From assembly GCF_016428585.1 (NCBI RefSeq), contig NZ_JAELVR010000007.1:62001-126000 (forward strand): a stretch of DNA of 64,000 bases, in the 5' to 3' direction. The notes below the pieces were generated by a model that was given only the letters and a program-made list of their open reading frames with translations, had not been told where the DNA came from and did no database searches. The stretch comes from Sedimentitalea arenosa. Lineage in GTDB: Bacteria; Pseudomonadota; Alphaproteobacteria; Rhodobacterales; Rhodobacteraceae. Every line of letters starts with the position of its first letter. Position 1 is the first letter of the stretch. Shown one piece after another: positions 46,277 through 57,906 of the stretch. Both the position numbers and the translations under genes were made by a program.

Positions 46277-47644
46277 ATGACACAAGAAAAATGGGGGCAA
46301 CTCCGACAGAGGCTTTTGAAGACGGTAGGGCAGAACAACTATACCACCTGGATAGAACCGCTTGAATTCGAGCACCTCGAAGACGGCGTCGCGACGTTCA
46401 GCGTTCCGACGAACTTCATGGGCAACTATGTCAGCCAGAACTTCGCCGACCTCATTCTCTACGAACTGAACACGGCAGGCGCCAAGGTTCAGCGGGTTTC
46501 TTTTCAGGTCGCCGCGAATACCTCCAAGCGCCCCAGCCCGCGCGTGGTTTCATCCAAGGCCGACGAGTCGGTCGAACAGGCGACGACGACACCACTCGAC
46601 GCACTGCAGGCCGCCCCGCTCGATGCCCGGTTCACTTTTGACAGCTTCGTCGTCGGCAAGCCGAACGAGCTGGCGCATGCCGCAGCGCGCCGCGTCAGCG
46701 AGGGTGGCCCGGTCACCTTCAATCCGCTCGTGCTCTATGGCGGCGTCGGGCTCGGCAAGACCCATTTGATGCACGCCATCGCCTGGGAATTGCGCGCCCG
46801 CAAACCCGACCTGAACGTGCTCTACCTGTCCGCCGAACAGTTCATGTATCGCTTCGTGCAAGCGCTGCGCGAGCGCAAGATGATGGACTTCAAGGTGCTG
46901 TTCCGCTCGGTCGACGTGCTGATGGTGGACGACGTCCAGTTCATTGCCGGCAAGGACAGCACGCAGGAAGAGTTTTTCCATACGTTCAATGCGCTGGTCG
47001 ACCAGAACAAGCAGATCATCATCTCGGCCGATCGTGCGCCGGGCGAGATCAAGGATCTCGAGGAGCGGGTCAAGTCGCGCCTGCAATGCGGTCTGGTCGT
47101 CGATCTGCATCCGACCGACTATGAATTGCGGCTCGGCATCCTGCAGACCAAGGTGCAGCAGTATCGCGGTTCTTATCCAGGGCTCGAAATCGCGGACGGC
47201 GTGCTTGAGTTCCTCGCTCAGAGGATCTCGACCAACGTGCGCGTTCTGGAAGGCGCGCTGACACGGCTTTTCGCCTTCGCGTCGCTTGTCGGGCGCGAGA
47301 TCGACATGGAGCTGACGCAAGATTGCCTGGCCGATGTGCTGCGCGCCTCCGAACGCAAGATCACGGTCGAGGAGATCCAGCGCCGTGTGTCGGAATACTA
47401 CAACATCCGCCTCAGCGACATGATCGGACCCAAGCGCCTGCGCTCCTACGCGCGTCCCCGGCAAGTGGCGATGTATCTTGCCAAGCAGCTGACGAGCCGC
47501 AGCCTTCCCGAGATCGGGCGGCGTTTCGGCGGGCGCGACCACACCACGGTGATGCACGGCGTGAAGCGTATCGAGGAACTGAAGCTGATCGATGGGCAGA
47601 TCGCCGAGGATGTCGAGATGCTGCGCCGCGCGCTCGAAGCCTGA
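46277..47644 (+). CDS. dnaA: Chromosomal replication initiator DnaA
   Basis: Encodes 455 residues from the ATG at 46277; the frame from 46256 adds seven residues only. Domain I starts WGQLRQRLLKTVGQNNYTTWI. The AAA+ domain has Walker A LYGGVGLGKTHLMHAI and Walker B VLMVDDVQFIAGKD; the C-terminal DNA-binding domain ends with IGRRFGGRDHTTVMHGVKRIEEL, which reads DnaA boxes. It starts chromosome replication and is followed by dnaN, recF and gyrB, the classical order. Confidence 0.97.
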   Translation: MTQEKWGQLRQRLLKTVGQNNYTTWIEPLEFEHLEDGVATFSVPTNFMGNYVSQNFADLILYELNTAGAKVQRVSFQVAANTSKRPSPRVVSSKADESVEQATTTPLDALQAAPLDARFTFDSFVVGKPNELAHAAARRVSEGGPVTFNPLVLYGGVGLGKTHLMHAIAWELRARKPDLNVLYLSAEQFMYRFVQALRERKMMDFKVLFRSVDVLMVDDVQFIAGKDSTQEEFFHTFNALVDQNKQIIISADRAPGEIKDLEERVKSRLQCGLVVDLHPTDYELRLGILQTKVQQYRGSYPGLEIADGVLEFLAQRISTNVRVLEGALTRLFAFASLVGREIDMELTQDCLADVLRASERKITVEEIQRRVSEYYNIRLSDMIGPKRLRSYARPRQVAMYLAKQLTSRSLPEIGRRFGGRDHTTVMHGVKRIEELKLIDGQIAEDVEMLRRALEA

Positions 47645-47673
47645 CCGCGGCGCGATCCTGAACGGAACGGACA

Positions 47674-47696
47674 AGGGGCGTCGATCGGGCGCCCCT
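47674..47696 (+). other. Hairpin after dnaA
   Basis: AGGGGCG and CGCCCCT form a 7-bp stem around a nine-base loop 30 bases past the dnaA stop. No T tract follows. It may weaken read-through into dnaN. A TTGACA at 47796-47801 could be part of a separate dnaN promoter but its -10 box is poor. Confidence 0.45.
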
Positions 47697-47867
47697 GGTC
47701 ATGTGCGCTCAAATCCATCCCTGATTGCGCCGATGCCATAGTGGCACGCTGCCTGTTCCGGGCCTCTTGACGCCCGAATCATTCCGCAGGACAAATTGAC
47801 AAAAAACTTGTGCGGACCGGGCAAACCGCTACGTTGCCCTTCCCGGCCCAACAGAGGATCGAATGAC

Positions 47868-48986
47868 ATGAAGATCAGCATAGAACGCGGCGCATTGCTC
47901 AAGGCCGTGTCGCAGGCGCAGTCGGTCGTGGAGCGCCGCAACACGATCCCGATCCTCGCCAATGTCCTGATCGAAGCCGAGGGCGACAAGGTGCAGTTCC
48001 GCGCCACCGATCTGGATATCGAAGTCGTGGACAAGGCACCCGCCCAAGTCGAGCGCGCCGGGGCCACCACGGTCGCCGCGACAACGTTGCACGAGATCGT
48101 GCGCAAGCTGCCCGACGGGGCGCTGGTAACGTTGACGGCCGACAATGTCGCAGGGCGTCTGACGGTCGAGGCCGGCCGCTCGAACTTTTCGCTGGCGACG
48201 CTGCCCAAGGAAGATTTCCCCGTAATGGCGTCTTCGGAGTACGAGTCCAACTTCTCGGCCCCCGCCGCTGTTTTGCGGCGGCTGTTCGACAAGTCGAAAT
48301 TCGCGATCTCGACTGAAGAAACTCGCTATTACCTGAACGGGGTCTATTTGCATGTCGCCGACGCAGATGGCGGCAAGGTGCTGCGCTGTGTCGCCACCGA
48401 CGGGCACCGCCTCGCCCGGATCGATGCCGACTTGCCCGAAGGCGCGGCGGACATGCCCGGCGTGATCGTACCACGCAAGACGGTCGGCGAATTGCGCAAA
48501 TTGCTGGACGATGACGACCTCGCCATCGCAGTGTCGGTCAGTGAGACGAAGATACGGTTCGCGACGCCCGACATCACCCTGACCTCCAAGGTCATCGACG
48601 GCACATTTCCGGACTACACCCGCGTCATTCCGCAAGGCAACACGCGGCGGCTGGAAGTCGACGCGAGCGAATTCGCCCAGGCTGTCGACCGGGTGGCAAC
48701 CGTGTCGTCGGAACGCTCGCGCGCGGTCAAGATGCAGCTTGACGAGGACAGGCTGATCCTGTCCGTCAACGCGCCCGACAGCGGCGCCGCCGAAGAGGAA
48801 CTGGCCGTCGCTTACGGCGATGAACGGCTCGAAATCGGATTCAACGCCAAGTACCTGCTGGAAATCGCCAGCCAGGTCGATCGCGAGAACGCCGTATTCA
48901 TGTTCAACTCGGCCGGCGATCCGACCCTGATGCGCGAAGGCAATGATCAGAGCGCGATCTACGTCGTCATGCCGATGCGCGTCTGA
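47868..48986 (+). CDS. dnaN: DNA polymerase III beta subunit (sliding clamp)
   Basis: Encodes 372 residues from the ATG at 47868 with AGAGGA upstream. Three clamp repeats are seen, with VVERRNTIPILANVL, CVATDGHRLARID and FPDYTRVIPQ as family blocks, and IYVVMPMRV at the end. The dimeric ring holds the polymerase on DNA. It lies between dnaA and recF on the same strand. Confidence 0.97.
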   Translation: MKISIERGALLKAVSQAQSVVERRNTIPILANVLIEAEGDKVQFRATDLDIEVVDKAPAQVERAGATTVAATTLHEIVRKLPDGALVTLTADNVAGRLTVEAGRSNFSLATLPKEDFPVMASSEYESNFSAPAAVLRRLFDKSKFAISTEETRYYLNGVYLHVADADGGKVLRCVATDGHRLARIDADLPEGAADMPGVIVPRKTVGELRKLLDDDDLAIAVSVSETKIRFATPDITLTSKVIDGTFPDYTRVIPQGNTRRLEVDASEFAQAVDRVATVSSERSRAVKMQLDEDRLILSVNAPDSGAAEEELAVAYGDERLEIGFNAKYLLEIASQVDRENAVFMFNSAGDPTLMREGNDQSAIYVVMPMRV

Positions 48987-49045
48987 CGGCACCGCTTGCG
49001 ACCGGCGGAGACACGTTCGATCAGGATCAGCGGGGCCACCACTGG

Positions 49046-50140
49046 ATGTACTTGTCCGACCTGACCCTGTCTCACTTCCGTTCCCACAAGACCGCACGAC
49101 TGGCCAGCGACGGTCGGCCCGTGGCGATCTTCGGCGCCAACGGGGCCGGCAAGACCAACATACTCGAGGCGGTGTCGCTGTTCTCGCCCGGTCGTGGCCT
49201 GCGCCGCGCCAGCGCCGAAGACATGGCCCGCCGCCCCGAAGCGCTCGGCTGGAAGATCACGGCACATCTCCAGGGTGGCGGCCATCTGCACGTGATCGAA
49301 CTCTGGTCCGAAAACGGTGCCGCCCGACAAACCCGGATCGATGGCAAACCCGCGAGCCAACTCGCTTTGGGACGGATCGCCCGCGTGCTCTGGCTGATCC
49401 CCGCGATGGACCGGCTCTGGATAGAAGGTGCCGACGGGCGGCGGCGGTTCCTGGACCGCATGACACTGAGCTTCGCGCCCTCGCATGCCGAAGCGACGCT
49501 GACCTATGAAAAGGCGATGCGCGAGCGCAATCGTCTGCTCAAGGACCAGGTGCGCGACTCGGCCTGGTATGGCGCGATCGAGGCCCAGATGGCGCGCACG
49601 GGGCACGAGATCCACGTGGCGCGCAAGCGTACCCTCGCGCTGCTGACCGAGGCCCAGACCCGGGCCGAAACCGCCTTCCCGACGGCCGAACTCGACCTGG
49701 TGCAGACCGACGGAGAAATGCCCGAGACCGAAGCCGACCTGCGCGAGGCCCTGGCCGAAAGCCGGTTTCGAGACCTGGCTGCAGGGCGCACCCTGGTCGG
49801 CCCGCATCGCGCGGACCTCTACGGGGTCTATGCGGCCAAGGCGGTGCCGGCGCGGGATTGCTCGACCGGTGAACAGAAGGCGCTTCTGGTCTCGCTCATC
49901 CTCGCCAACGCGCGCGCATTGGCCGAGCAGATCGGCGCCGCTCCGATCCTGCTTTTGGACGAGGTTGCCGCCCATCTCGACGCGCAGCGCCGTGCCGCAC
50001 TTTATGACGAAATCTGCGCGCTCGGCGCCCAAGCCTGGATGACGGCGACCGACCGCGACCTGTTCCAGAGCCTCGGCGACCGGGCCCGATACCTGACGGT
50101 GACGGACCGCGACGGACTGTCCGAAGTCACCGAAATCTGA
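49046..50140 (+). CDS. recF: DNA replication and repair protein RecF
   Basis: Encodes 364 residues. Walker A is IFGANGAGKTNILEAVSLF, the signature region contains STGEQKALLVSLILAN, and ILLLDEVAAHLDAQRRAAL is the Walker B/D-loop. RecF is an SMC-like ATPase that helps load RecA at gaps. The ATG at 49046 has only a weak upstream site; a TTG two codons on is possible. It is 113 bases before gyrB. Confidence 0.94.
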   Translation: MYLSDLTLSHFRSHKTARLASDGRPVAIFGANGAGKTNILEAVSLFSPGRGLRRASAEDMARRPEALGWKITAHLQGGGHLHVIELWSENGAARQTRIDGKPASQLALGRIARVLWLIPAMDRLWIEGADGRRRFLDRMTLSFAPSHAEATLTYEKAMRERNRLLKDQVRDSAWYGAIEAQMARTGHEIHVARKRTLALLTEAQTRAETAFPTAELDLVQTDGEMPETEADLREALAESRFRDLAAGRTLVGPHRADLYGVYAAKAVPARDCSTGEQKALLVSLILANARALAEQIGAAPILLLDEVAAHLDAQRRAALYDEICALGAQAWMTATDRDLFQSLGDRARYLTVTDRDGLSEVTEI

Positions 50141-50250
50141 ACGGGTTCCCGGTCGGGAGCGAGACCCGCAATCCGGCCACAAAATATGGGCAATTGCGTG
50201 ACATCCCCCGCAATAAGTCGTATGTAACGGTCAGAAAAACAAGGAAATGA

Positions 50251-52671
<2,421 letters not shown>

Positions 52672-52983
52672 AGCTGTCGTAGGGACGCGCACAAAGCTGC
52701 ACGCACCGCAAAAGTCTGCATGAATCGCCCATAATATTGCACGGTTTCTCGTTATCGGTGTGCTTTCTGCGAGCCCTCGACCTATAGATTCTCGCAAGAG
52801 GCGGGCAACTCGGAGTTGCCGGCGGAGATTTGCCCTGCTTGATGATTAACGGCTTCTGCGCGTCCAAAAACCTTCGATGCCGTCATGTGCTTCGGCTCCT
52901 GGTCGGACCATGAGGTTCATCTGGTGGTTCATGACCAAGACTGAGGTGCCCCTAGATTTGCAGACGCTTCGCCGCCTAACTTT

Positions 52984-53091
52984 AAGGCGAAAGATGTCGA
53001 TCCCTGCATATTCCAGCCCTTCTGGCCAGATCTGATGACAGTGCAGGGCGACGAATTGCCCATCGGCAATCGCGCGTTTCACCTCGACCCG
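52984..53091 (-). pseudogene. Remnant of a SnoaL/NTF2-like protein
   Basis: In the same frame as the integrase remnant, about 36 residues (VEVKRAIADGQFVALHCHQ, then EYAGIDIFRL) match the core of a SnoaL-like polyketide-cyclase/NTF2 family protein, as I know it. The usual N-terminal start and the following ENGKIVEHWD-type segment are missing. It is best seen as a fragment left after a deletion joined two unrelated genes. Confidence 0.5.
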
Positions 53092-53562
53092 CTCGCTATC
53101 TGGAGATCGGCGCAGATGCAGACACGTCATGGAGCCCAGCGATCTGTACGGCTCCTGCAAATCCCCCTTGATCGACTTCACCGGCTTCGCAGCCCACTCG
53201 ATGACATGGTCCGAGAGGGCGGCCCGCCGCGCTTCGAGCAGGGCTGCGTGGATGGTCTCATTCATGGGCACGATCGCACGCCCCTTTCTCAAGCCGTCTC
53301 CGGTGCGGAGGTTGATCTGGCGCGGCGTGAAATCCACCCTGCCCCAGGTCAACTCCAGAATGGCAGGAACCCGGCCTGCGGTCGTCAGCATGAGGAGAGT
53401 CGCGAGCCGGATGTGAGGCATCGCTTCTGCTTCGAGCGGCCTCTCGACCTCGCGACGCGTCAGGTAGCGCTCCTTGGGAGTTGGAGTGCCGGGCAATTCA
53501 ACGTCATCTGAGAAGGGCGAGCTTGAGAGAAGTCTCCATTTCTTTCGCTCCCCGCTCCACAC
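53092..53562 (-). pseudogene. Truncated, frameshifted tyrosine recombinase (phage integrase) remnant
   Basis: The frame beginning at 53562 gives YLTRREVERPLEAEA, then IRLATLLMLTTAGRVPAILELTW with the first catalytic Arg, and RKGRAIVPMNETIHAALL, the start of an integrase catalytic domain. After VKSIKG (near 53168) the family sequence continues in another frame as GFAGAVQIAGLHDVS and then stops, so a frameshift is present. The His-x-x-Arg, His/Trp and Tyr of the active site are missing, as is the N-terminal arm-binding part. The open frame instead runs on into a SnoaL-like remnant. Confidence 0.75.
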
Positions 53563-53629
53563 CCTTACCCAAGGTCATTTTCCTGCTACACTGTGCGAAT
53601 ATGAAGCCTCAACAACTGGGAGTAAGTCG

Positions 53630-53917
53630 ATGATTGATCGCGATGCGTATGTCGAAAAGGTGAAGGCGACTATCGATGAATGGAACGCCGAGATCGACAA
53701 GCTGCAGGCGAATGCCCAGAAGGCCCAAGCCGATGCCAAGATCGAATACGAGAAACAGCTTGCCGAAATGAGAAAGCAACGTGATGAGGCAGAGGCGAAG
53801 ATGAAGCAGGCGCAACAGGCATCCGACGCCGCCTGGGACGACATGAGCAAGGGTTTTCAGGCCGCCTGGGAAAACCTGTCGCAATCGTTCCAGACCGCGA
53901 TGAACCGGTTCAAGTAG
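53630..53917 (+). CDS. Coiled-coil protein, sll1863-like
   Basis: Encodes 95 residues from the ATG at 53630, seven bases after GGGAG; the frame back to 53474 overlaps the integrase remnant. Most of it is a charged helix with heptads (EYEKQLAEMRKQRDEAEAKMKQ) followed by ASDAAWDDMSKGFQAAWENL. It resembles the sll1863 family of small coiled-coil proteins reported as stress-related in Synechocystis. No signal peptide is seen. It is a single gene convergent with the glutamine-synthetase-like gene. Confidence 0.7.
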   Translation: MIDRDAYVEKVKATIDEWNAEIDKLQANAQKAQADAKIEYEKQLAEMRKQRDEAEAKMKQAQQASDAAWDDMSKGFQAAWENLSQSFQTAMNRFK

Positions 53918-53978
53918 CCGAACGCGCCGCGCAGACCGAAGGCAGTAGAACCCTTCTGGGCTGCTCGGTGATCGGAAC

Positions 53979-54014
53979 GGCCAGCCGGCGTCATATCGCT
54001 CGTTCCGGCTGGCC
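53979..54014. terminator. Inverted repeat between convergent genes
   Basis: GGCCAGCCGG and CCGGCTGGCC form a 10-bp stem with a 16-base loop, midway between converging genes ending at 53917 and 54097. It could act on transcripts from either side; no T tract is present. Confidence 0.5.
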
Positions 54015-54096
54015 CTTGGCGATTGCGCATGCAGTCCCAGGTTCGATCTATGGCCACGGCTTGATGTGAAGCCTTCATGAGCCGACTTCCTTCGCC

Positions 54097-55458
54097 TCAG
54101 GCGCGTTCGAATCCGCGGGCGATCTCGAAATCGGTCACAGCGCGTTCGAACTCCTCGATCTCCCACTCCGCCGCGCGGCAGTAGTGGTCGATCACTTCGT
54201 CACCCATCGCCGCGCGCAGCATGTCTGATCGGCGAAACCGGTCGAGCGCTGCCGGGAGACTGGCCGGGATCTCGCCGGCCTGGGCCGCATCATAGACGTC
54301 GCCGGTGGTCGGACGGGCCAGGTCGAGTTCGCCGTCCATCCCTGCGAGGCCGGCAGCCAGCAGCGCCGCAAGGGCGAGATAGGGGTTCATGTCCGAGCCC
54401 GGGATCCGGCACTCGACCCTTACAGCCTGAGTTGCCGCGCCGCACAAGCGGAAGCCGGCGGTGCGGTTGTCCACGGACCAGACCGTCTTGGTGGGAGCGA
54501 ATGTCGCCTTGGCAAAGCGCTTGTAGCTGTTGACGTAGGGGGCGAGGAACAGCGTGATTTCGGGTGCGAAGCGGATCAATCCGGCCATGTAGTGGCGCAT
54601 TTCCCGGGACATGCCGAAGTCTCCCTCGGGATCGGCAAAGGCATTCTGTCCATTCCGCCACAGCGATTGGTGCACGTGCGCTGAACTTCCCACACGCGCC
54701 GGGTGCCATTTTGCCATGAAGCTCGCTGCATGGCCGTGCCGATCGGCGATTTCCTTGGTGGCGTGCTTGGCAATCGTGTGGTGATCGGCGGTATCGAGCG
54801 CCGTGGCATAGCGGATGTTCAGCTCCTCCTGACCGGACTCGGCCTCTCCCTTGGAGTTCTCGACCGGGATGCCCGCCGCCCAGAGATGGTTGCGCAAGGG
54901 CTGCATCACGTGCTCCTCGCGGCTGGTTTGAAGGATGCTGTAATCCTCGTTGAAGCGACTGATCGGGACCAACTCGCGATAGCCGGTGCGGGCGATCTCG
55001 GCAAAAGACTTTTCGAACAGGAAGAATTCCAGTTCTGTGGCCATGATCGGGGTCAGGCCTCGGTCCTCGCAACGCGCGATCTGCCGTTTCAGCACCGCTC
55101 GGGGGGAATGGGCGACCGGTTCGTGAGTGTGATGGTCCAGAACGTCGCAAAGCACCATGACCGTTCCGTTCAGCCAGGTCAGCGGACGGATCGTGTCGAG
55201 GTCGGGTCGCAGGGTGTAGTCTCCATAGCCCTTTTGCCAACTTGTGCTGGCATAGCCGTCCGGTGTCGCCATCTCGAGATCGGTAGCGAGCAGGTAGTTG
55301 CAGCAATGCGTCTCCTCCCAGGCGGTGGCGACGAAATGCTGTGCGACGAAGCGTTTGCCCATCAGGCGACCCTGCATGTCGACCATGCAGACCAGCACCG
55401 TATCTACCGTTCCCGCGTCAACGGCGGCCTTCAACTCTTGAAATGTCATCAGTCCCAC
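54097..55458 (-). CDS. puuA: Glutamine-synthetase family enzyme, PuuA-like (gamma-glutamylputrescine synthetase)
   Basis: Encodes 453 residues from a GTG at 55458, eight bases after GGAG; an ATG three codons on is possible. Glutamine-synthetase motifs are LTPIMATELEFFLFE (metal-binding Glu), SGQEELNIRYA, SSAHVHQSLW and NRTAGFRLCG with VECRIPGSDMNPYLALAALLAAG. It lacks the adenylylation loop and the N-terminal length of GlnA, as in PuuA-type ligases that join glutamate to putrescine using ATP. It is divergent from a polyamine-type ABC importer, and a PuuB-like oxidase lies at 1704, so a glutamylated polyamine route is plausible. Substrate is inferred. Confidence 0.82.
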   Translation of the reverse strand: MGLMTFQELKAAVDAGTVDTVLVCMVDMQGRLMGKRFVAQHFVATAWEETHCCNYLLATDLEMATPDGYASTSWQKGYGDYTLRPDLDTIRPLTWLNGTVMVLCDVLDHHTHEPVAHSPRAVLKRQIARCEDRGLTPIMATELEFFLFEKSFAEIARTGYRELVPISRFNEDYSILQTSREEHVMQPLRNHLWAAGIPVENSKGEAESGQEELNIRYATALDTADHHTIAKHATKEIADRHGHAASFMAKWHPARVGSSAHVHQSLWRNGQNAFADPEGDFGMSREMRHYMAGLIRFAPEITLFLAPYVNSYKRFAKATFAPTKTVWSVDNRTAGFRLCGAATQAVRVECRIPGSDMNPYLALAALLAAGLAGMDGELDLARPTTGDVYDAAQAGEIPASLPAALDRFRRSDMLRAAMGDEVIDHYCRAAEWEIEEFERAVTDFEIARGFERA

Positions 55459-55575
55459 GGTGCTGTCTCCGTCCTGTCTCTTGCGTCGCGTTCTCCCGTG
55501 CTTACCCGAGGATCGCCGGCCAGGGTAGGGGGCCTGCCGCACCACGGTTGACAGGCCGGACGAATTGCGGCCTTG

Positions 55576-55593
55576 TTTGACCAAAGGATCAAA
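55576..55593. promoter_or_regulatory. Palindrome between puuA-like gene and third ABC operon
   Basis: TTTGA-CCAAAGGA-TCAAA forms a near-perfect inverted repeat in the 228-base divergent intergenic region. It could be the operator of a repressor controlling both transcription units. It is unlike the TGATCATATT word of the first putrescine module. No regulator gene is adjacent. Confidence 0.45.
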
Positions 55594-55686
55594 AATCAGA
55601 ACAGGGTGGCGCGTGCGTCGCAAAACTGTTTCACGACGCTGGCAGGTGTCGGGCCGTGATTTCAAGAGACAAAACAGGGGACTGAC

Positions 55687-56745
55687 ATGAAACAAGCACT
55701 GATCATCGGCACCGCGCTGGGCCTATCGCTGGCCGGCCTGGCCCAAGCCGACACGCTGCGACTGCTGACCTGGGGCGGCTACGCGCCCGAGAACGTCATC
55801 GAGATGTTCGAGAAAGAGACAGGACATACGGTCGAGGTGACCATGTCCAACAATGAGGAAATGATCGCCAAGCTGCGCGCCACTGGCGGCGGCGGGTTCG
55901 ATCTCGCCCAGCCGAGCCAGGACCGCATCGCTGGACCGCAGGCCGAATTCGGCATCTACAAGCCGATCGACCTGTCGCGGATCGATGCGTCGCTGTTCAT
56001 CCCGTCGATGCTGGAAGCGACAAAGATCAACACCACCGTCGACGGCGCGGTCTATGGCGTGCCGCATGTCTGGGGCACCAGCGGGCTGGTGCTCGACACG
56101 TCCAAGGCCGAAATGGTCAAGGACTATACCGATCTCTGCAACCCGGACCTCGCCGGCAACGTGTCCTATCGCCTGAAACGCCCGACGCTGATCGGCTTTG
56201 CTTTTGCCATGGGGATGGATCCCTTCGCGGCCTATGGCGACCCGGCAGCCTATACCGAGATCATGGATCAGGTCGAAGCCAAGCTGATCGAGTGCAAGCC
56301 GGTCGTGAAAACCTATTGGGGTGGCGGAGACGAGTTGATGGGTCTGCTGCGTTCGGGCGAGGTGACCGCGTCCATGGCCTGGGACACCGGCGGCTGGAAG
56401 CTGAACGGCGACAATCCCGACATCACGTTCGTTGCACCGGCGTCGGGTGCGCTGGGGTGGATCGACACCTTCGTTCTGCCGGCCAAGGGCAAGGCGGACG
56501 ACGCGGCCTATGACTGGATCAATTTCGTGATGCGCCCCGAAGTGTCGGCGATGATCACCGAGGCAGCGGGCAACTTCACCGCCTCCAAGGGTGCGGATGA
56601 ATTCGCGTCCGAAGAGTTGAAAGCGCGGTTCCAGGCCAGCTTCCCGCCCGAGGCGATCGACAATATCAAATGGTATCCGCCGGTGCCCGCCGGGCTGGAA
56701 GCCATCGAGGGTGGTATCCTGGACCGGGTCAAGGCTGCCAACTGA
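55687..56745 (+). CDS. Polyamine-type periplasmic binding protein (PotD-like), third system
   Basis: Encodes 352 residues. The signal peptide (MKQALIIGTALGLSLAGLAQA) is followed by DTLRLLTWGGYAPENVIEMFE, a PotD-family start. VPHVWGTSGLVLDTSK, GEVTASMAWDTGG and GWIDTFVLPAKGKADDAAYDWINFVM fit the family, and the end WYPPVPAGLEAIEGGILDRVK is typical. It delivers a polyamine or related amine to the permeases at 57907 and 58761. It is first in its operon, with the puuA-like gene divergent. Confidence 0.88.
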   Translation: MKQALIIGTALGLSLAGLAQADTLRLLTWGGYAPENVIEMFEKETGHTVEVTMSNNEEMIAKLRATGGGGFDLAQPSQDRIAGPQAEFGIYKPIDLSRIDASLFIPSMLEATKINTTVDGAVYGVPHVWGTSGLVLDTSKAEMVKDYTDLCNPDLAGNVSYRLKRPTLIGFAFAMGMDPFAAYGDPAAYTEIMDQVEAKLIECKPVVKTYWGGGDELMGLLRSGEVTASMAWDTGGWKLNGDNPDITFVAPASGALGWIDTFVLPAKGKADDAAYDWINFVMRPEVSAMITEAAGNFTASKGADEFASEELKARFQASFPPEAIDNIKWYPPVPAGLEAIEGGILDRVKAAN

Positions 56746-56807
56746 TCAACCTGAACTGTCTGCGGCATCCGCTTTGCGCGGGTGCCGCTTGCATTGAAAG
56801 ATCCTGC

Positions 56808-57902
56808 ATGACGCCTGATCTCGACTGCCGATCCCTGACGAAACGCTTCGGCGACATGGTTGCCGTGCGCGATGTGTCGTTTTCCGTTCCGCCGGGAAGT
56901 TTCTTCTCGATCCTCGGCCCGTCGGGCTGTGGCAAGACCACGATCATGCGGATGATCGCAGGGTTCCTCGAGCCGAGCGGCGGCGACATCCTGATCAAGG
57001 GGCGGTCGATGCTGAACGTTCCGCCCAACAAGCGCCCGGTCAACATGGTGTTCCAGCACCTGGCGCTGTTCCCCATGATGAACGTCGCCGACAATATCGG
57101 TTATGGCCTGCGCCGCGCCGGTCTGAAGAAGCCCGAGATCACCCGCAAGGTCGGTGAAGTGCTCGACAGGATCGGCCTGCCGGGGATCGAAACGCGCAAG
57201 GTGGATGAGCTTTCCGGCGGACAGAAACAGCGCGTTGCCATTGCGCGCTGCATGGTGCTGGAACCCGACGTTCTGTTGCTGGACGAACCGCTGGGCGCGT
57301 TGGATCTGAAACTGCGCGAGCGCATGAAGATCGAACTGAAATCCTTGCAGGCCGCGTTTGACACCACGTTCGTCTATATCACCCATGACCAGTCCGAGGC
57401 CCTGGTGATGTCCGACCAGATCGCGGTGATGAACGCCGGCGTGTTCGAACAGGTCGGCAGCGCGCGCGATCTCTATTATCGGCCGCAAACCGCCTTTGTC
57501 GCGGGCTTTGTCGGCGACAGCAACCGCTGGACCGGGACGGTCGAACAGACCGATGGGGCAGATGTCGCGCTGCGCACGGCAGAGGGGTTGCTGATCCGCA
57601 GCCGCAGCGACGCGCAGGTGTTGAAACCGGGCGACCGGGCCGAGATCTTCCTGCGCCCCGAAGCGATCCGGGTGGCGCGAGACGCCGCCGACCTGGCGCA
57701 GTTCGACAATCATGTCAGTGGAGTGGTCAGCAGCCTGCTGTTCAACGGCGCGGCCAGCCGCATCCTCGTGCGCGACGAGGTCGGCGAGGAAATCGAGGTC
57801 ACGCTGCCGCAATCGGGCGAATTCGCGACCCTGACCAAGGGCGCACCGGTGCAGATCGGCTGGTCGGGCGATCAGACGGCCTGTTTCGCGCGGCGGGGCT
57901 GA
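56808..57902 (+). CDS. Polyamine-type ABC transporter ATPase, third system
   Basis: Encodes 364 residues from the ATG at 56808; the frame back to 56670 overlaps the binding-protein gene. Walker A is ILGPSGCGKTT, the Q-loop MVFQHLALFPMM, the signature LSGGQKQRVAIARCM, Walker B VLLLDEPLGALD, and the H-loop ITHDQSEALVMSDQ. A TOBE domain follows (FLRPEAIRVARD). It should drive the permeases encoded immediately downstream. Spacing of four bases to the next ATG indicates one operon. Confidence 0.9.
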   Translation: MTPDLDCRSLTKRFGDMVAVRDVSFSVPPGSFFSILGPSGCGKTTIMRMIAGFLEPSGGDILIKGRSMLNVPPNKRPVNMVFQHLALFPMMNVADNIGYGLRRAGLKKPEITRKVGEVLDRIGLPGIETRKVDELSGGQKQRVAIARCMVLEPDVLLLDEPLGALDLKLRERMKIELKSLQAAFDTTFVYITHDQSEALVMSDQIAVMNAGVFEQVGSARDLYYRPQTAFVAGFVGDSNRWTGTVEQTDGADVALRTAEGLLIRSRSDAQVLKPGDRAEIFLRPEAIRVARDAADLAQFDNHVSGVVSSLLFNGAASRILVRDEVGEEIEVTLPQSGEFATLTKGAPVQIGWSGDQTACFARRG

Positions 57903-57906
57903 CGTG

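Noticed and set aside
46069-46365. 98-codon frame overlapping the dnaA start
   Set aside because: It runs through the structured leader into dnaA in another frame, has no ribosome-binding site and no family resemblance.
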